The notes under the pieces were generated by a model. The model had not been told where the DNA came from, made no database searches, and saw only the letters and a program-made list of their open reading frames with translations. The position numbers and the translations under genes are program-made. This document shows, in pieces, positions 9,513 to 22,683 of a DNA stretch of 64,000 nucleotides. The DNA is from Hydractinia symbiolongicarpus (Eukaryota > Cnidaria > Hydrozoa > Anthoathecata > Hydractiniidae): assembly GCF_029227915.1 (NCBI RefSeq), contig NC_079882.1, positions 32,728,001-32,792,000 of the forward strand, in the 5' to 3' direction. Positions within the stretch are counted from its first letter, which is position 1, and each line of letters opens with the position of its first letter.

Positions 9513-10323
9513 CTAAAACGCATGAGACTTGTAGTTTTTAAAAATGTTTTCATTTTTGATGAGACGCTGAATAAAAGAAGTTTAATCGCCGGCAAACGAA
9601 AACCCGCGATTTCCCGTAAATCCCGGGCTTGGCACGTATAGTCGAATGTATACAAAGAAATTACCCTGTGAGTAAACCCATTTCCAGAACGATTTTTTAA
9701 ATTATTTTTTCACCACTAAAGCCCATGAGACTTGTAGTTTTTAAAAATGTTTTCATTTTTGATGAGACGCTGAATAAAAGAAGTTTAATCGCCGGCAAAC
9801 GAAAACCCGCGATTTCCCGTAAATCCCGGGCTTGGCACATATAGTCGAATGTATACAAAGAAAGTACCCTGTGAGTAAACTTATTTCCAGAACGATTTTT
9901 TTAATTATTTTTTCACCACTAAAACGCATAAGACTTGTAGTTTTTAAAAATGTTTTCATTTTTGATGAGACGCTGAATAAAAAAAGTTTAATCGCCGGCA
10001 AACGAAAACCTGCGATTTTCCTAAATCCCGGACTCGGCCCGTATAGTCAAAAGTATACAAAGAAAGTACCCATGGAGTAAACTCATTTCCAGAACGATTT
10101 TTTAAATTATTTTTTCACCACTAAAACGCACAAGACTTGTAGTTTTTAAAAATGTTTTCATTTTTGATGAGACGCTGAATAAAAGAAGTTTAATCGCCGG
10201 CAAACGAAAACCCGCGATTTCCCGTAAATTCCGGGCTTGGCCCCTATAGTCAAAAGTATACAAAGAAAGTACCCAGGGAGTAAACTCATTTCCCGAACGA
10301 TTTTTTATATTATTTTTTTACCA
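9513..10323 (+). repeat. 5-monomer repeat, copy 2 (four monomers)
   Basis: Matches 8500-9292 at offset 1013, except TTTTT rather than TTTTC before the first dyad. It diverges at TTTATATTA near 10303, where it joins the TATTTTC monomer at 10324. Confidence 0.87.
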
Positions 10324-11926
10324 CTAAACGCATGAGACTTGTAGTTTTCAAAAATATTTTCATATTTGATGGGACGCTGAATAAAAGAATTTTAATCGCC
10401 GGCAAACGAAAATCCGCGATTTCCCGTAAATCCCGAACTCGGCCCGTATAGTCAAAAGTATACAAAGAAAGTACCCAGGGAGTAAACTCATTTCCCGAAC
10501 GATTTTTTAAATTATTTTTTCACCACTAAAAGGCATGAGACTTGTAGTTGTTAAAAATGTTTTCATTTTTGATGAGACGCTTAAGGAGAGAGGTTTAATC
10601 GCCGGCAAACGAAATCCCGCGCTTTCCCGTAAATCCGGGGCTTGGCCCGTATAGTCGAATGTATACAAAGAAAGTACCCAGGGAGTAAACTCATTTCCCG
10701 AACGATTTTTTAAATGTTTTTTTCACCACTGAAACGCATGACACTTGTAGTTTTCAAAAATGTTTTCATTTTTGATGAGACGCTTAATGAAAGAGGTTTA
10801 ATCGCCGGAAAACGAAAACCCGCGATTTCCCGTAAATCCCGGGCTTGGCCCGTATAGTCAAATGTATACAAAGAAAGTTTCCTGTAAGTAAACTCATTTC
10901 CAGAAGGTTTTTTTAAATTATTTTTTCACCACTAAAACGCATAAGACTTGTAGGTTTTAAAAATGTTTTCATTTTTGATGAGACGCTGAATAAAAGAAGT
11001 TTAATCGCCGGCAAACGAAAACCCGCGATTTCCCATAAATCCCGGCTTGGCCCGTATAGTCAAAAGTATACAAAGAAAGTACCCAGGGAGTAAACTCATT
11101 TCCCGAACGATTTTTTAAATTATTTTTTCACCACTAAAACGCATGAGACTTGTAGTTTTCAAAAATGTTTTCATTTTTGATGAGACGCTGAATAAAAGAA
11201 GTTTAATCGCCGGCAAACGAAAACCCGCGATTTCCCGTAAATCCCGGGCTTGGCACGTATAGTCGAATGTATACAAAGAAATTACCCTGTGAGTAAACCC
11301 ATTTCCAGAACGATTTTTTAAATTATTTTTTCACCACTAAAGCCCATGAGACTTGTAGTTTTTAAAAATGTTTTCATTTTTGATGAGACGCTGAATAAAA
11401 GAAGTTTAATCGCCGGCAAACGAAAACCCGCGATTTCCCGTAAATCCCGGGCTTGGCACATATAGTCGAATGTATACAAAGAAAGTACCCTGTGAGTAAA
11501 CTTATTTCCAGAACGATTTTTTTAATTATTTTTTCACCACTAAAACGCATAAGACTTGTAGTTTTTAAAAATGTTTTCATTTTTGATGAGACGCTGAATA
11601 AAAAAAGTTTAATCGCCGGCAAACGAAAACCTGCGATTTTCCTAAATCCCGGACTCGGCCCGTATAGTCAAAAGTATACAAAGAAAGTACCCATGGAGTA
11701 AACTCATTTCCAGAACGATTTTTTAAATTATTTTTTCACCACTAAAACGCACAAGACTTGTAGTTTTTAAAAATGTTTTCATTTTTGATGAGACGCTGAA
11801 TAAAAGAAGTTTAATCGCCGGCAAACGAAAACCCGCGATTTCCCGTAAATTCCGGGCTTGGCCCCTATAGTCAAAAGTATACAAAGAAAGTACCCAGGGA
11901 GTAAACTCATTTCCCGAACGATTTTT
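10324..11926 (+). repeat. 1.6-kb block, copy 2
   Basis: Same subtype order as 7690-9292. It carries the private change AAGTTTCCTGTAAG near 10877, where other copies read AAGTACCCTGTAAG. Confidence 0.85.
10352..10367. other. Re-registered dyad AAATAT-TTTC-ATATTT in a variant monomer
   Basis: In this subtype (monomer 10324) the usual dyad has G to A at stem position 9 and T to A at position 17. Both break the normal pairing, but together they give a new 6-bp inverted repeat with arms 10352-10357 and 10362-10367. The same two changes, with GATGGGAC downstream, occur together in the monomers at 3035, 4250, 7690, 11945, 15793, 40095 and 59915. The monomers at 47582 and 48391 also carry them with one further arm substitution. 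Confidence 0.75.
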
Positions 11927-13363
11927 TATATTATTTTTTTACCACTAAACGCATGAGACTTGTAGTTTTCAAAAATATTTTCATATTTGATGGGACGCTG
12001 AATAAAAGAATTTTAATCGCCGGCAAACGAAAATCCGCGATTTCCCGTAAATCCCGAACTCGGCCCGTATAGTCAAAAGTATACAAAGAAAGTACCCAGG
12101 GAGTAAACTCATTTCCCGAACGATTTTTTAAATTATTTTTTCACTACTAAAACGCATGAGACTTGTAGTTGTCAAAAATGTTTTCATTTTTGATGAGACG
12201 CTCAATGAGAGAGGTTTAATCGCCGGCAAACGAAATCCCGCGTTTTCCCGTAAATCCGCGGCTTGGCCCGTATAGTCGAATGTATACAAAGAAAGTACCC
12301 AGGGAGTAAACTCATTTCCCGAACGATTTTTTAAATGTTTTTTTCACCACTAAAACGCATGAGACTTGTAGTTTTCAAAAATGTTTTCATTTTTGATGAG
12401 ACGCTTAATGAAAGAGGTTTAATCGCCGGAAAACGAAAACCCGCGATTTCCCGTAAACCCCGGGCTTGGCCCGTATAGTCGAATGTATACAAAGAAAGTA
12501 CCCTGTAAGTAAACTCATTTCCAGAACGATTTTTTAAATTATTTTTCCACCACTAAAGCGCATAAGACTTGTAGGTTTTAAAAATGTTTTCATTTTTGAT
12601 GAGACGCTGAATAAAAGAAGTTTAATCGCCGGAAAACAAAAACCCGCGATTTCCCGTAAACCCCGGGCTTGGCCCGTATAGTCGAATGTATACAAAGAAA
12701 GTACCCTGTAAGTAAACTCATTTCCCGAACGATTTTTTAAATTATTTTTTCACCACTAAAAGGCATGAGACTTGTAGTTGTTAAAAATGTTTTCATTTTT
12801 GATGAGACGCTTAAGGAGAGAGGTTTAATCGCCGGCAAACGAAATCCCGCGCTTTCCCGTAAATCCGGGGCTTGGCCCGTATAGTCGAATGTATACAAAG
12901 AAAGTACCCAGGGAGTAAACTCATTTCCCGAACGATTTTTTAAATGTTTTTTTCACCACTGAAACGCATGACACTTGTAGTTTTCAAAAATGTTTTCATT
13001 TTTGATGAGACGCTTAATGAAAGAGGTTTAATCGCCGGAAAACGAAAACCCGCGATTTCCCGTAAATCCCGGGCTTGGCCCGTATAGTCAAATGTATACA
13101 AAGAAAGTACCCTGTAAGTAAACTCATTTCCAGAAGGTTTTTTTAAATTATTTTTTCACCACTAAAACGCATAAGACTTGCAGGTTTTAAAAATGTTTTC
13201 ATTTTTGATGAGACGCTGAATAAAAGAAGTTTAATCGCCGGCAAACGAAAATCCGCGATTTCCCATAAATCCCGGCTTGGCCCGTATAGTCAAAAGTATA
13301 CAAAGAAAGTACCCAGGGAGTAAACTCATTTCCCGAACGATTTTTTAAATTATTTTTTCACCA
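10526..13363 (+). repeat. Two copies of a 3-monomer set (offset 2230) with transitional DNA between
   Basis: Monomers 10526 (AGGCATGAG), 10729 (GCATGACAC) and 10932 (ATAAG, GGTTTT) recur at 12756, 12959 and 13162. Between them lie 11134-11945, a copy of 9513-10324 at offset 1621, and three monomers at 12147 (CACTACTAAA, CTCAATGAGAG, CCGCGG), 12350 and 12553 (AGCGCATAAG). Confidence 0.8.
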
Positions 13364-13971
13364 CTAAAACGCATGAGACTTGTAGTTTTCAAAAATGTTT
13401 TCATTTTTGATGAGACGCTGAATAAAAGAAGTTTAATCGCCGGCAAACGAAAACCCGCGATTTCCCGTAAATCCCGGGCTTGGCACATATAGTCGATTGT
13501 ATACAAAGAAAGTACCCTGTGAGTAAACTTATTTCCAGAACAATTTTTTTAATTATTTTTTCACCACTAAAACGCATAAGACTTGTAGTTTTTAAAAATG
13601 TTTTCATTTTTGATGAGACGTTGAATAAAAAAAGTTTAATCGCCGGCAAACAAAAACCTGCGATTTTCCTAAATCCCGGACTCGGCCCGTATAGTCAAAA
13701 GTATACAAAGAAAGTACCCATGGAGTAAACTCATTTCCAGAACGATTTTTTAAATTATTTTTTCACCACTAAAACGCACAAGACTTGTAGTTTTTAAAAA
13801 TGTTTTCATTTTTGATGAGACGCTGAATAAAAGAAGTTTAATCGCCGGCAAACGAAAACCCGCGATTTCCCGTAAATTCCGGGCTTGGCCCGTATAGTCA
13901 AAAGTATACAAAGAAAGTACCCAGGGAGTAAACTCATTTCCCGAACGATTTTTTAAATTATTTTTTCACTA
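13364..13971 (+). repeat. Third copy of the 8703-9310 monomer series
   Basis: Monomers 13364, 13567 and 13769 match 11337, 11540 and 11742 at offset 2027. The first is a hybrid: an ATGAG/TTTTC front as at 11134 and a GGCACATA back as at 11337. Private changes are GTCGATTG at 13492, AACAATTTTTTT near 13539 and GACGTTGAAT near 13617. Confidence 0.8.
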
Positions 13972-14781
13972 CTAAAACGCATGAGACTTGTAGTTGTCAA
14001 AAATGTTTTCATTTTTGATGAGACGCTCAATGAGAGAGGTTTAATCGCCGGCAAACGAAATCCCGCGTTTTCCCGTAAATCCGCGGCTTGGCCCGTATAG
14101 TCGAATGTATACAAAGAAAGTACCCAGGGAGTAAACTCATTTCCCGAACGATTTTTTAAATGTTTTTTTCACCACTGAAACGCATGAGACTTGTAGTTTT
14201 CAAAAATGTTTTCATTTTTGATGAGACGCTTAATGAAAGAGGTTTAATCGCCGGAAAACGAAAACCCGCGATTTCCCGTAAACCCCGGGCTTGGCCCGTA
14301 TAGTCGAATGTATACAAAGAAAGTACCCTGTAAGTAAACTCATTTCCAGAACGATTTTTTAAATTATTTTTCCACCACTAAAGCGCATAAGACTTGTAGT
14401 TTTTAAAAATGTTTTCATTTTTGATGAGACGCTGAATAAAAGCAGTTTAATCGCTGGCAAACGAAAATCCGCGATTTCCCGTAAATCCCGGACTCGGCCG
14501 TATAGTCAAAAGTATACAAAGAAAGTACCCAGGGAGTAAACTCAATTCCCGAACGATTTTTTAAATTATTTTTTCACCACTAAAACGCATGAGACTTGTA
14601 GTTGTCAAAAATGTTTTCATTTTTGATGAGACTCTTAATGAAAGAGGTTTAATCGCCGGCAAACGAAATCCCGCGTTTTCCCGTAAATCCGGGGCTTGGC
14701 CCGTATAGTCGAATGTATACAAAGAAAGTACCCAGGGAGTAAACTCATTTCCCGAACGATTTTTTAAATTTTTTATCACCA
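13972..14781 (+). repeat. 4-monomer block, copy 1 (CTCAATGAGAG / CTTAATGAAAG / AGCGCATAAG / TTGTC)
   Basis: Monomers at 13972, 14175, 14378 and 14580 recur at 15995, 16198, 16401 and 16603 (offset 2023) and at 20859, 21062, 21265 and 21467 (offset 4864 from the second copy). Diagnostic bases are the CACTACTAAA start, CCGCGGCTTGG, TCGCTGGC and CTCAATTCCCG. Confidence 0.87.
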
Positions 14782-15994
14782 CTAAAACGCATGAGACTTG
14801 TAGTTTTCAAAAATGTTTTCATTTTTGATGAGACGCTGAATAAAAGAAGTTTAATCGCCGGCAAACGAAAACCCGCGATTTCCCGTAAATCCCGGGCTTG
14901 GCCCGTATAGTCAAATGTATACAAAGAAAGTACCCTGTAAGTAAACTCATTTCCAGAAGGTTTTTTTAAATTATTTTTTCACCACTAAAACGCATAAGAC
15001 TTGTAGGTTTTAATAATGTTTTCATTTTTGATGAGACGCTGAATAAAAGAAGTTTAATCGCCGGCAAACGAAAACCCGCGATTTCCCATAAATCCCGGCT
15101 TGGCCCGTATAGTCAAAAGTATACAAAGAAAGTACCCAGGGAGTAAACTCATTTCCCGAACGATTTTTTAAATTATTTTTTCACCACTAAAACGCATGAG
15201 ACTTGTAGTTTTTAAAAATGTTTTCATTTTTGATGAGACGCTGAATAAAAAAAGTTTAATCGCCGGCAAACGAAAACCCGCGATTTCCCGTAATCCCGGC
15301 TTGGACCGTATAGTCAAAAGTATACAAAGAAAGTACCTAGGGAGTAAACTCATTTCCTGAACGATTTTATAAATTATTTTTTCACCACTAAAACGCATGA
15401 GACTTGTAGTTTTCAAAAATGTTTTCATTTTTGATGAGACGCTGAATAAAAGCAGTTTAATCGCCGGCAAACGAAAACCTGCGATTTTCCTAAATCCCGG
15501 ACTCGGCCCGTATAGTCAAAAGTATACAAAGAAAGTACCCATGGAGTAAACTCATTTCCAGAACGATTTTTTAAATTATTTTTTCACCACTAAAACGCAC
15601 AAGACTTGTAGTTTTTAAAAATGATTTCATTTTTGATGAGACGCTGAATAAAAGAAGTTTAATCGCCGGCAAACGAAAACCCGCGATTTCCCGTAAATTC
15701 CGGGCTTGGCCCCTATAGTCAAAAGTATACAAAGAAAGTACCCAGGGAGTAAACTCATTTCCCGAACGATTTTTTATATTATTTTTTTACCCCTAAACGC
15801 ATGAGACTTGTATTTTTCAAAAATATTTTCATATTTGATGGGACGCTGAATAAAAGAATTTTAATCGCCGGCAAACGAAAATCCGCGATTTCCCGTAAAT
15901 CCCGAACTCGACCCGTATAGTCAAAAGTATACAAAGAAAGTACCCAGGGAGTAAACTCATTTCCCGAACGATTTTTTAAATTATTTTTTCACTA
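14782..15994 (+). repeat. Mosaic of six monomers between block copies
   Basis: Monomers at 14782, 14985, 15187, 15388, 15590 and 15793 belong to subtypes seen further left: GGTTTT, AAAAAAAG, CCATGG, ACAAG and the TATTTTC dyad variant. They are not in an order repeated elsewhere. Private changes include GTAATCCCGG near 15290, TTTTATAAATTA near 15365 and ACCCCTAAACG near 15790. Confidence 0.75.
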
Positions 15995-17209
15995 CTAAAA
16001 CGCATGAGACTTGTAGTTGTCAAAAATGTTTTCATTTTTGATGAGACGCTCAATGAGAGAGGTTTAATCGCCGGCAAACGAAATCCCGCGTTTTCCCGTA
16101 AATCCGCGGCTTGGCCCGTATAGTCGAATGTATACAAAGAAAGTACCCAGGGAGTAAACTCATTTCCCGAACGATTTTTTAAATGTTTTTTTCACCACTG
16201 AAACGCATGAGACTTGTAGTTTTCAAAAATGTTTTCATTTTTGATGAGACGCTTAATGAAAGAGGTTTAATCGCCGGAAAACGAAAACCCGCGATTTCCC
16301 GTAAATCCCGGGCTTGGCCCGTATAGTCGAATGTATACAAAGAAAGTACCCTGTAAGTAAACTCATTTCCAGAACGATTTTTTAAATTATTTTTCCACCA
16401 CTAAAGCGCATAAGACTTGTAGTTTTTAAAAATGTTTTCATTTTTGATGAGACGCTGAATAAAAGCAGTTTAATCGCTGGCAAACGAAAATCCGCGATTT
16501 CCCGTAAATCCCGGACTCGGCCGTATAGTCAAAAGTATACAAAGAAAGTACCCAGGGAGTAAACTCAATTCCCGAACGATTTTTTAAATTATTTTTTCAC
16601 CACTAAAACGCATGAGACTTGTAGTTGTCAAAAATGTTTTCATTTTTGATGAGATTCTTAATGAAAGAGGTTTAATCGCCGGCAAACGAAATCCCGCGTT
16701 TTCCCGTAAATCCGGGGCTTGGCCCGTATAGTCGAATGTATACAAAGAAAGTACCCAGGGAGTAAACTCATTTCCCGAACGATTTTTTAAATTTTTTTAT
16801 CACCACTAAAACGCATGAGACTTGTAGTTTTCAAAAATGTTTTCATTTTTGATGAGGCGCTGAATAAAAGAAGTTTAATCGCCGGCAAACGAAAACCCGC
16901 GATTTCCCGTAAATCCCGGCTTGGCCGGTATAGTCAAAAGTATACAAAGAAAGTACCCAGGGAGTAAACTCATTCCCCGAAGGATTTTTTAAATTATTTT
17001 TTCACCACTAAAACGCATGAGACTAGTAGTTTTCAAAAATGTTTTCATTTTTGATGAGACGCTGAATAAAAGAAGTTTAATCGCCGGCAAACGAAAACCC
17101 GCGATTTCCCGTAAATCCCGGCTTGGCCGGTATAGTCAAAAGTATACAAAGAAAGTACTCAGGGAGTAAACTCATTTCCCGAACGATTTTTTAAATTATT
17201 TTTTCACCA
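15995..17209 (+). repeat. 4-monomer block, copy 2, plus GAGGCGCTG and GACTAG monomers
   Basis: The first four monomers (15995-16603) match 13972-14580, with GAGATTC in place of GAGACTC in the fourth. Monomers 16806 (GAGGCGCTG) and 17008 (GAGACTAGTAG) then lead into the 8-monomer HOR. The pair 16806-17008 recurs at 22684-22886 and throughout 28.7-36.6 kb. Confidence 0.83.
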
Positions 17210-18831
17210 CTAAAACGCTGAGACTTGTAGTTTTCAAAAATGTTTTCATTTTTGATGAGACGCTGAATAAAAGCAGTTTAATCGCCGGCAAACGAAAATC
17301 CGCGATTTCCCGTAAATCCCGGATTCGGCCCGTATAGTCAAAAGTATACAAAGAAAGTACCCAGGGAGTAAACTCATTTCCCGAACGATTTTTTAAATTA
17401 TTTTTTCACCACTAAAACGCTGAGACTTGTAGTTTTCAAAAATGTTTTCATTTTTGATGAGACGCTGAATAAAAGCAGTTTAATCGCCGGCAAACAAAAA
17501 TCCGCGATTTGCCGTAAATCCCGGACTCGGCCCGTATAGTCAAAAGTATACAAAGAAAGTACCCAGGGAGTAAACTCATTTCCCGAACAATTTTTTAAAT
17601 TTTTTTTTCACCACTAAAACGCATGAGACTTGTAGTTTTCAAGAATGTTTTCATTTTTGATGAGACGCTTAATCGAAGAGGTTTAATCGCCGGAAAACGA
17701 AAACCTGCGATTTCCTGTAAATCCCGGGCTTGGTTTGCATAGTCGAATGTATACAAAGAAAGTACCCTGTGAGTAAACTTATTTTCAGAACGATTTTTTA
17801 AATTATTTTTTCACCACTAAAACGCATAAGACTTGTAGGTTTTAAAAATGTTTTCATTTTTGATGAGACGCTGAATAAAAGAAGTTTAATCGCCGGCAAA
17901 CGAAAATCCACGATTTCCCGTAAATCCCGGCTTGGCCCGTATAGTCAAAAGTATACAAAGAAAGTACCCAGGGAGTAAACTCATTTCCCGAACGATTTTT
18001 TAAATTATATTTTCACCACTAAAACGCATGAGACTTGTAGTTTTCAAAAATGTTTTTATTTTTGATGAGACGCTGAATAAAAGAAGTTTAATCGCCGGCA
18101 AACGAAAACCCGCGATTTCCCGTAAATCCCGGACTCGGCCCGTATAGTCAAAAGTATACAAAGAAAGTACCCAGGGAGTAAACTCATTTCCCGAACGATT
18201 TTTTAAATTATTTTTTCACCACTAAAACGCATGAGACTTGTAGTTTTTAAAAATGTTTTCATTTTTGATGAGACGCTGAATAAAAGAAGTTTAATCGCCG
18301 GCAAACGAAAACCTGCGATTTCCCGTAAATCCTGGACTCGGCCGGTATAGTCAAAAGTGTACAAAGAAAGTACCCAGGGAGTAAACTCATTTCCCAAACG
18401 TTTTTTTTAAATTATTATTTCACCACTAAAACGCATGAGACTTGTAGTTTTCAAGAATGTTTTCATTTTTGATGAGACGCTGAATAAAAGAAGTTTAATC
18501 GCCGGCAAACGAAAACCTGCGATTTCCCGTAAATCCTGGACTCGGCCGGTATAGTCAAAAGTGTACAAAGAAAGTACCCAGGGAGTAAACTCATTTCCCA
18601 AACGTTTTTTTTAAATTATTATTTCACCACTAAAACGCATGAGACTTGTAGTTTTCAAGAATGTTTTCATTTTTGATGAGACGCTGAATAAAAGAAGTTT
18701 AATCGCCGGCAAACGAAAACCCGCGATTTCCCGTAAATCCCGGCTTGGCCGGTATAGTCAAAAGTATACAAAGAAAGTACTCAGGGAGTAAACTCATTTC
18801 CCGAACGATTTTTTAAATTATTTTTTCACCA
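17210..18831 (+). repeat. 8-monomer HOR (1622 bp), copy 1
   Basis: Order: CTGAG/GGATTCGG (17210), CTGAG/CAAACAAAAATCC (17412), TCAAGAATG/CTTAATCG (17614), GGTTTT/AATCCACG (17817), TTTTTATTTTT (18019), CCTGGACTC/GTGTAC (18222), TCAAGAATG/GTGTAC (18426), TCAAGAATG/CCCGGC (18630). The same eight begin again at 18832. Confidence 0.92.
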
Positions 18832-20452
18832 CTAAAACGCTGAGACTTGTAGTTTTCAAAAATGTTTTCATTTTTGATGAGACGCTGAATAAAAGCAGTT
18901 TAATCGCCGGCAAACGAAAATCCGCGATTTCCCGTAAATCCCGGATTCGGCCCGTATAGTCAAAAGTATACAAAGAAAGTACCCAGGGAGTAAACTCATT
19001 TCCCGAACGATTTTTTAAATTATTTTTTCACCACTAAAACGCTGAGACTTGTAGTTTTCAAAAATGTTTTCATTTTTGATGAGACGCTGAATAAAAGCAG
19101 TTTAATCGCCGGCAAACAAAAATCCGCGATTTGCCGTAAATCCCGGACTCGGCCCGTATAGTCAAAAGTATACAAAGAAAGTACCCAGGGAGTAAACTCA
19201 TTTCCCGAACAATTTTTTAAATTTTTTTTTCACCACTAAAACGCATGAGACTTGTAGTTTTCAAGAATGTTTTCATTTTTGATGAGACGCTTAATCGAAG
19301 AGGTTTAATCGCCGGAAAACGAAAACCTGCGATTTCCTGTAAATCCCGGGCTTGGTTTGCATAGTCGAATGTATACAAAGAAAGTACCCTGTGAGTAAAC
19401 TTATTTTCAGAACGATTTTTTAAATTATTTTTTCACCACTAAAACGCATAAGACTTGTAGGTTTTAAAAATGTTTTCATTTTTGATGAGACGCTGAATAA
19501 AAGAAGTTTAATCGCCGGCAAACGAAAATCCACGATTTCCCGTAAATCCCGGCTTGGCCCGTATAGTCAAAAGTATACAAAGAAAGTACCCAGGGAGTAA
19601 ACTCATTTCCCGAACGATTTTTTAAATTATATTTTCACCACTAAAACGCATGAGACTTGTAGTTTTCAAAAATGTTTTTATTTTTGATGAGACGCTGAAT
19701 AAAAGAAGTTTAATCGCCGGCAAACGAAAACCCGCGATTTCCCGTAAATCCCGGACTCGGCCCGTATAGTCAAAAGTGTACAAAGAAAGTACCCAGGGAG
19801 TAAACTCATTTCCCAAACGTTTTTTTTAAATTATTATTTCACCACTAAAACGCATGAGACTTGTAGTTTTCAAGAATGTTTTCATTTTTGATGAGACGCT
19901 GAATAAAAGAAGTTTAATCGCCGGCAAACGAAAACCTGCGATTTCCCGTAAATCCTGGACTCGGCCGGTATAGTCAAAAGTGTACAAAGAAAGTACCCAG
20001 GGAGTAAACTCATTTCCCAAACGTTTTTTTTAAATTATTATTTCACCACTAAAACGCATGAGACTTGTAGTTTTCAAGAATGTTTTCATTTTTGATGAGA
20101 CGCTGAATAAAAGAAGTTTAATCGCCGGCAAACGAAAACCCGCGATTTCCCGTAAATCCCGGCTTGGCCCGTATAGTCAAAAGTATACAAAGAAAGTACC
20201 CAGGGAGTAAACTCATTTCGCGAACGATTTTTTAAATTATTTTTTCACCACTAAAACGCATGAGACTTGTAGTTTTCAAAAATGTTTTCATTTTTGATGA
20301 GACGCTGAATAAAAGCAGTTTAATCGCCGGCAAACGAAAACCTACGATTTCCCTAAATCCCGGACTCGGCCCGTATAGTCAAAAGTATACAAAGAAAGTA
20401 CCCAGGGAGTAAACTCATTTCCAGATCGATTTTTTAAATTATTTTTTCACCA
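18832..20452 (+). repeat. 8-monomer HOR, copy 2 (edge replaced)
   Basis: Matches copy 1 at offset 1622 through 19641. The monomer at 19641 is a hybrid: its front matches 18019 (TTTTTATTTTT) and its end matches 18222 (GTGTAC, CCCAAACG), so one monomer was lost. From 20251 the sequence passes to B- and D-type monomers. Confidence 0.87.
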
Positions 20453-21669
20453 CTAAAACGCATAAGACTTGTAGTTTTCAAAAAATGTTTTCATTTTTGA
20501 TGAGACGCTGAATAAAAAAAGTTTAATCGCCGGCAAACGAAAACCCGCGATTTCCCGTAAATCCCGGCTTGGCCCGTATAGTCAAAAGTATACAAAGAAA
20601 GTACCTAGGGAGTAAACTCATTTCCAGAACGATTTTTTAAATTATTTTTTCACCACTAAAACGCATGAGACTTGTAGTTTTCAAAAATGTTTTTATTTTT
20701 GATGAGACGCTGAATAAAAGAAGTTTAATCGCCGGCAAACGAAAACCCGCGATTTCCCGTAAATCCCGAACTCGACCCGTATAGTCAAAAGTATACAAAG
20801 AAAGTACCCAGGGAGTAAACTCATTTCCCGAACGATTTTTTAAATTATTTTTTCACTACTAAAACGCATGAGACTTGTAGTTGTCAAAAATGTTTTCATT
20901 TTTGATGAGACGCTCAATGAGAGAGGTTTAATCGCCGGCAAACGAAATCCCGCGTTTTCCCGTAAATCCGCGGCTTGGCCCGTATAGTCGAATGTATACA
21001 AAGAAAGTACCCAGGGAGTAAACTCATTTCCCGAACGATTTTTTAAATGTTTTTTTCACCACTGAAACGCATGAGACTTGTAGTTTTCAAAAATGTTTTC
21101 ATTTTTGATGAGACGCTTAATGAAAGAGGTTTAATCGCCGGAAAACGAAAACCCGCGATTTCCCGTAAATCCCGGGCTTGGCCCGTATAGTCGAATGTAT
21201 ACAAAGAAAGTACCCTGTAAGTAAACTCATTTCCAGAACGATTTTTTAAATTATTTTTCCACCACTAAAGCGCATAAGACTTGTAGTTTTTAAAAATGTT
21301 TTCATTTTTGATGAGACGCTGAATAAAAGCAGTTTAATCGCTGGCAAACGAAAATCCGCGATTTCCCGTAAATCCCGGACTCGGCCGTATAGTCAAAAGT
21401 ATACAAAGAAAGTACCCAGGGAGTAAACTCAATTCCCGAACGATTTTTTAAATTATTTTTTCACCACTAAAACGCATGAGACTTGTAGTTGTCAAAAATG
21501 TTTTCATTTTTGATGAGATTCTTAATGAAAGAGGTTTAATCGCCGGCAAACGAAATCCCGCGTTTTCCCGTAAATCCGGGGCTTGGCCCGTATAGTCGAA
21601 TGTATACAAAGAAAGTACCCAGGGAGTAAACTCATTTCCCGAACGATTTTTTAAATTTTTTTATCACCA
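20453..21669 (+). repeat. D-type monomer, hybrid 20656, and 4-monomer block copy 3
   Basis: 20453 carries one extra A in the dyad arm (CAAAAAATG near 20480). 20656 joins a TTTTTATTTTT front to a GAACTCGACCCG back of the 15793 type. Monomers 20859-21467 repeat 15995-16603 at offset 4864. Confidence 0.83.
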
Positions 21670-22683
21670 CTAAAACGCATGAGACTTGTAGTTTTCAAAA
21701 ATGTTTTCATTTTTGATGAGACGCTTAATCGTAGAGGTTTAATCGCCGGAAAACGAAAACCTGCGATTTCCTGTAAATCCCGGGCTTGGTTTGCATAGTC
21801 GAATGTATACAAAGAAAGTACCCTGTGAGTAAACTTATTTTCAGAACGATTTTTTAAATTATTTTTTCACCACTAAAACGCATAAGACTTGTAGGTTTTA
21901 AAAATGTTTTCATTTTTGATGAGACGCTGAATAAAAGAAGTTTAATCGCCGGCAAACGAAAATCCACGATTTCCCGTAAATCCGCGGCTTGGCCCGTATA
22001 GTCGAATGTATACAAAGAAAGTACCCAGGGAGTAAACTCATTTCCCGAACGATTTTTTAAATGTTTTTTTCACCACTGAAACGCATGAGACTTGTAGTTT
22101 TCAAAAATGTTTTCATTTTTGATGAGACGCTTAATGAAAGAGGTTTAATCGCCGGAAAACGAAAACCCGCGATTTCCCGTAAATCCCGGGCTTGGCCCGT
22201 ATAGTCGAATGTATACAAAGAAAGTACCCTGTAAGTAAACTCATTTCCAGAACGATTTTTTAAATTATTTTTCCACCACTAAAGCGCATAAGACTTGTAG
22301 TTTTTAAAAATGTTTTCATTTTTGATGAGACGCTGAATAAAAGCAGTTTAATCGCTGGCAAACGAAAATCCGCGATTTCCCGTAAATCCCGGACTCGGCC
22401 GTATAGTCAAAAGTATACAAAGAAAGTACCCAGGGAGTAAACTCATTTCCCGAACGATTTTTTAAATTTTTTTATCACCACTAAAACGCATGAGACTTGT
22501 AGTTTTCAAAAATGTTTTCATTTTTGATGAGGCGCTGAATAAAAGAAGTTTAATCGCCGGCAAACGAAAACCCGCGATTTCCCGTAAATCCGGGGCTTGG
22601 CCCGTATAGTCGAATGTATACAAAGAAAGTACCCAGGGAGTAAACTCATTTCCCGAACGATTTTTTAAATTTTTTTATCACCA
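21670..22683 (+). repeat. Mosaic with a local monomer duplication
   Basis: 21670 joins an ATGAG front to a CTTAATCG back (CGTAGAGG rather than CGAAGAGG). 21873 joins a GGTTTT/AATCCACG front to a CCGCGGCTTGG/GTCGAATG back. 22076 and 22279 copy 21062 and 21265 at offset 1014. 22481 and 22684 are adjacent GAGGCGCTG monomers. Confidence 0.78.

Noticed and set aside
18203-18397. Antisense 64-codon open frame, repeated identically at 23878, 25500, 26717, 30157 and 37645
   Set aside because: It spans one monomer, ends in the TAA of the A/T tract, and exists only because the DNA is repeated. Other monomers break it by single-base changes, and a 202-203 bp period shifts frame between units, so no protein can be maintained.
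20470-20490. Frameshift-like extra A in the dyad (CAAAAAATG)
   Set aside because: A one-base change in a homopolymer of non-coding DNA; it may be real or a sequencing error and carries no functional message.
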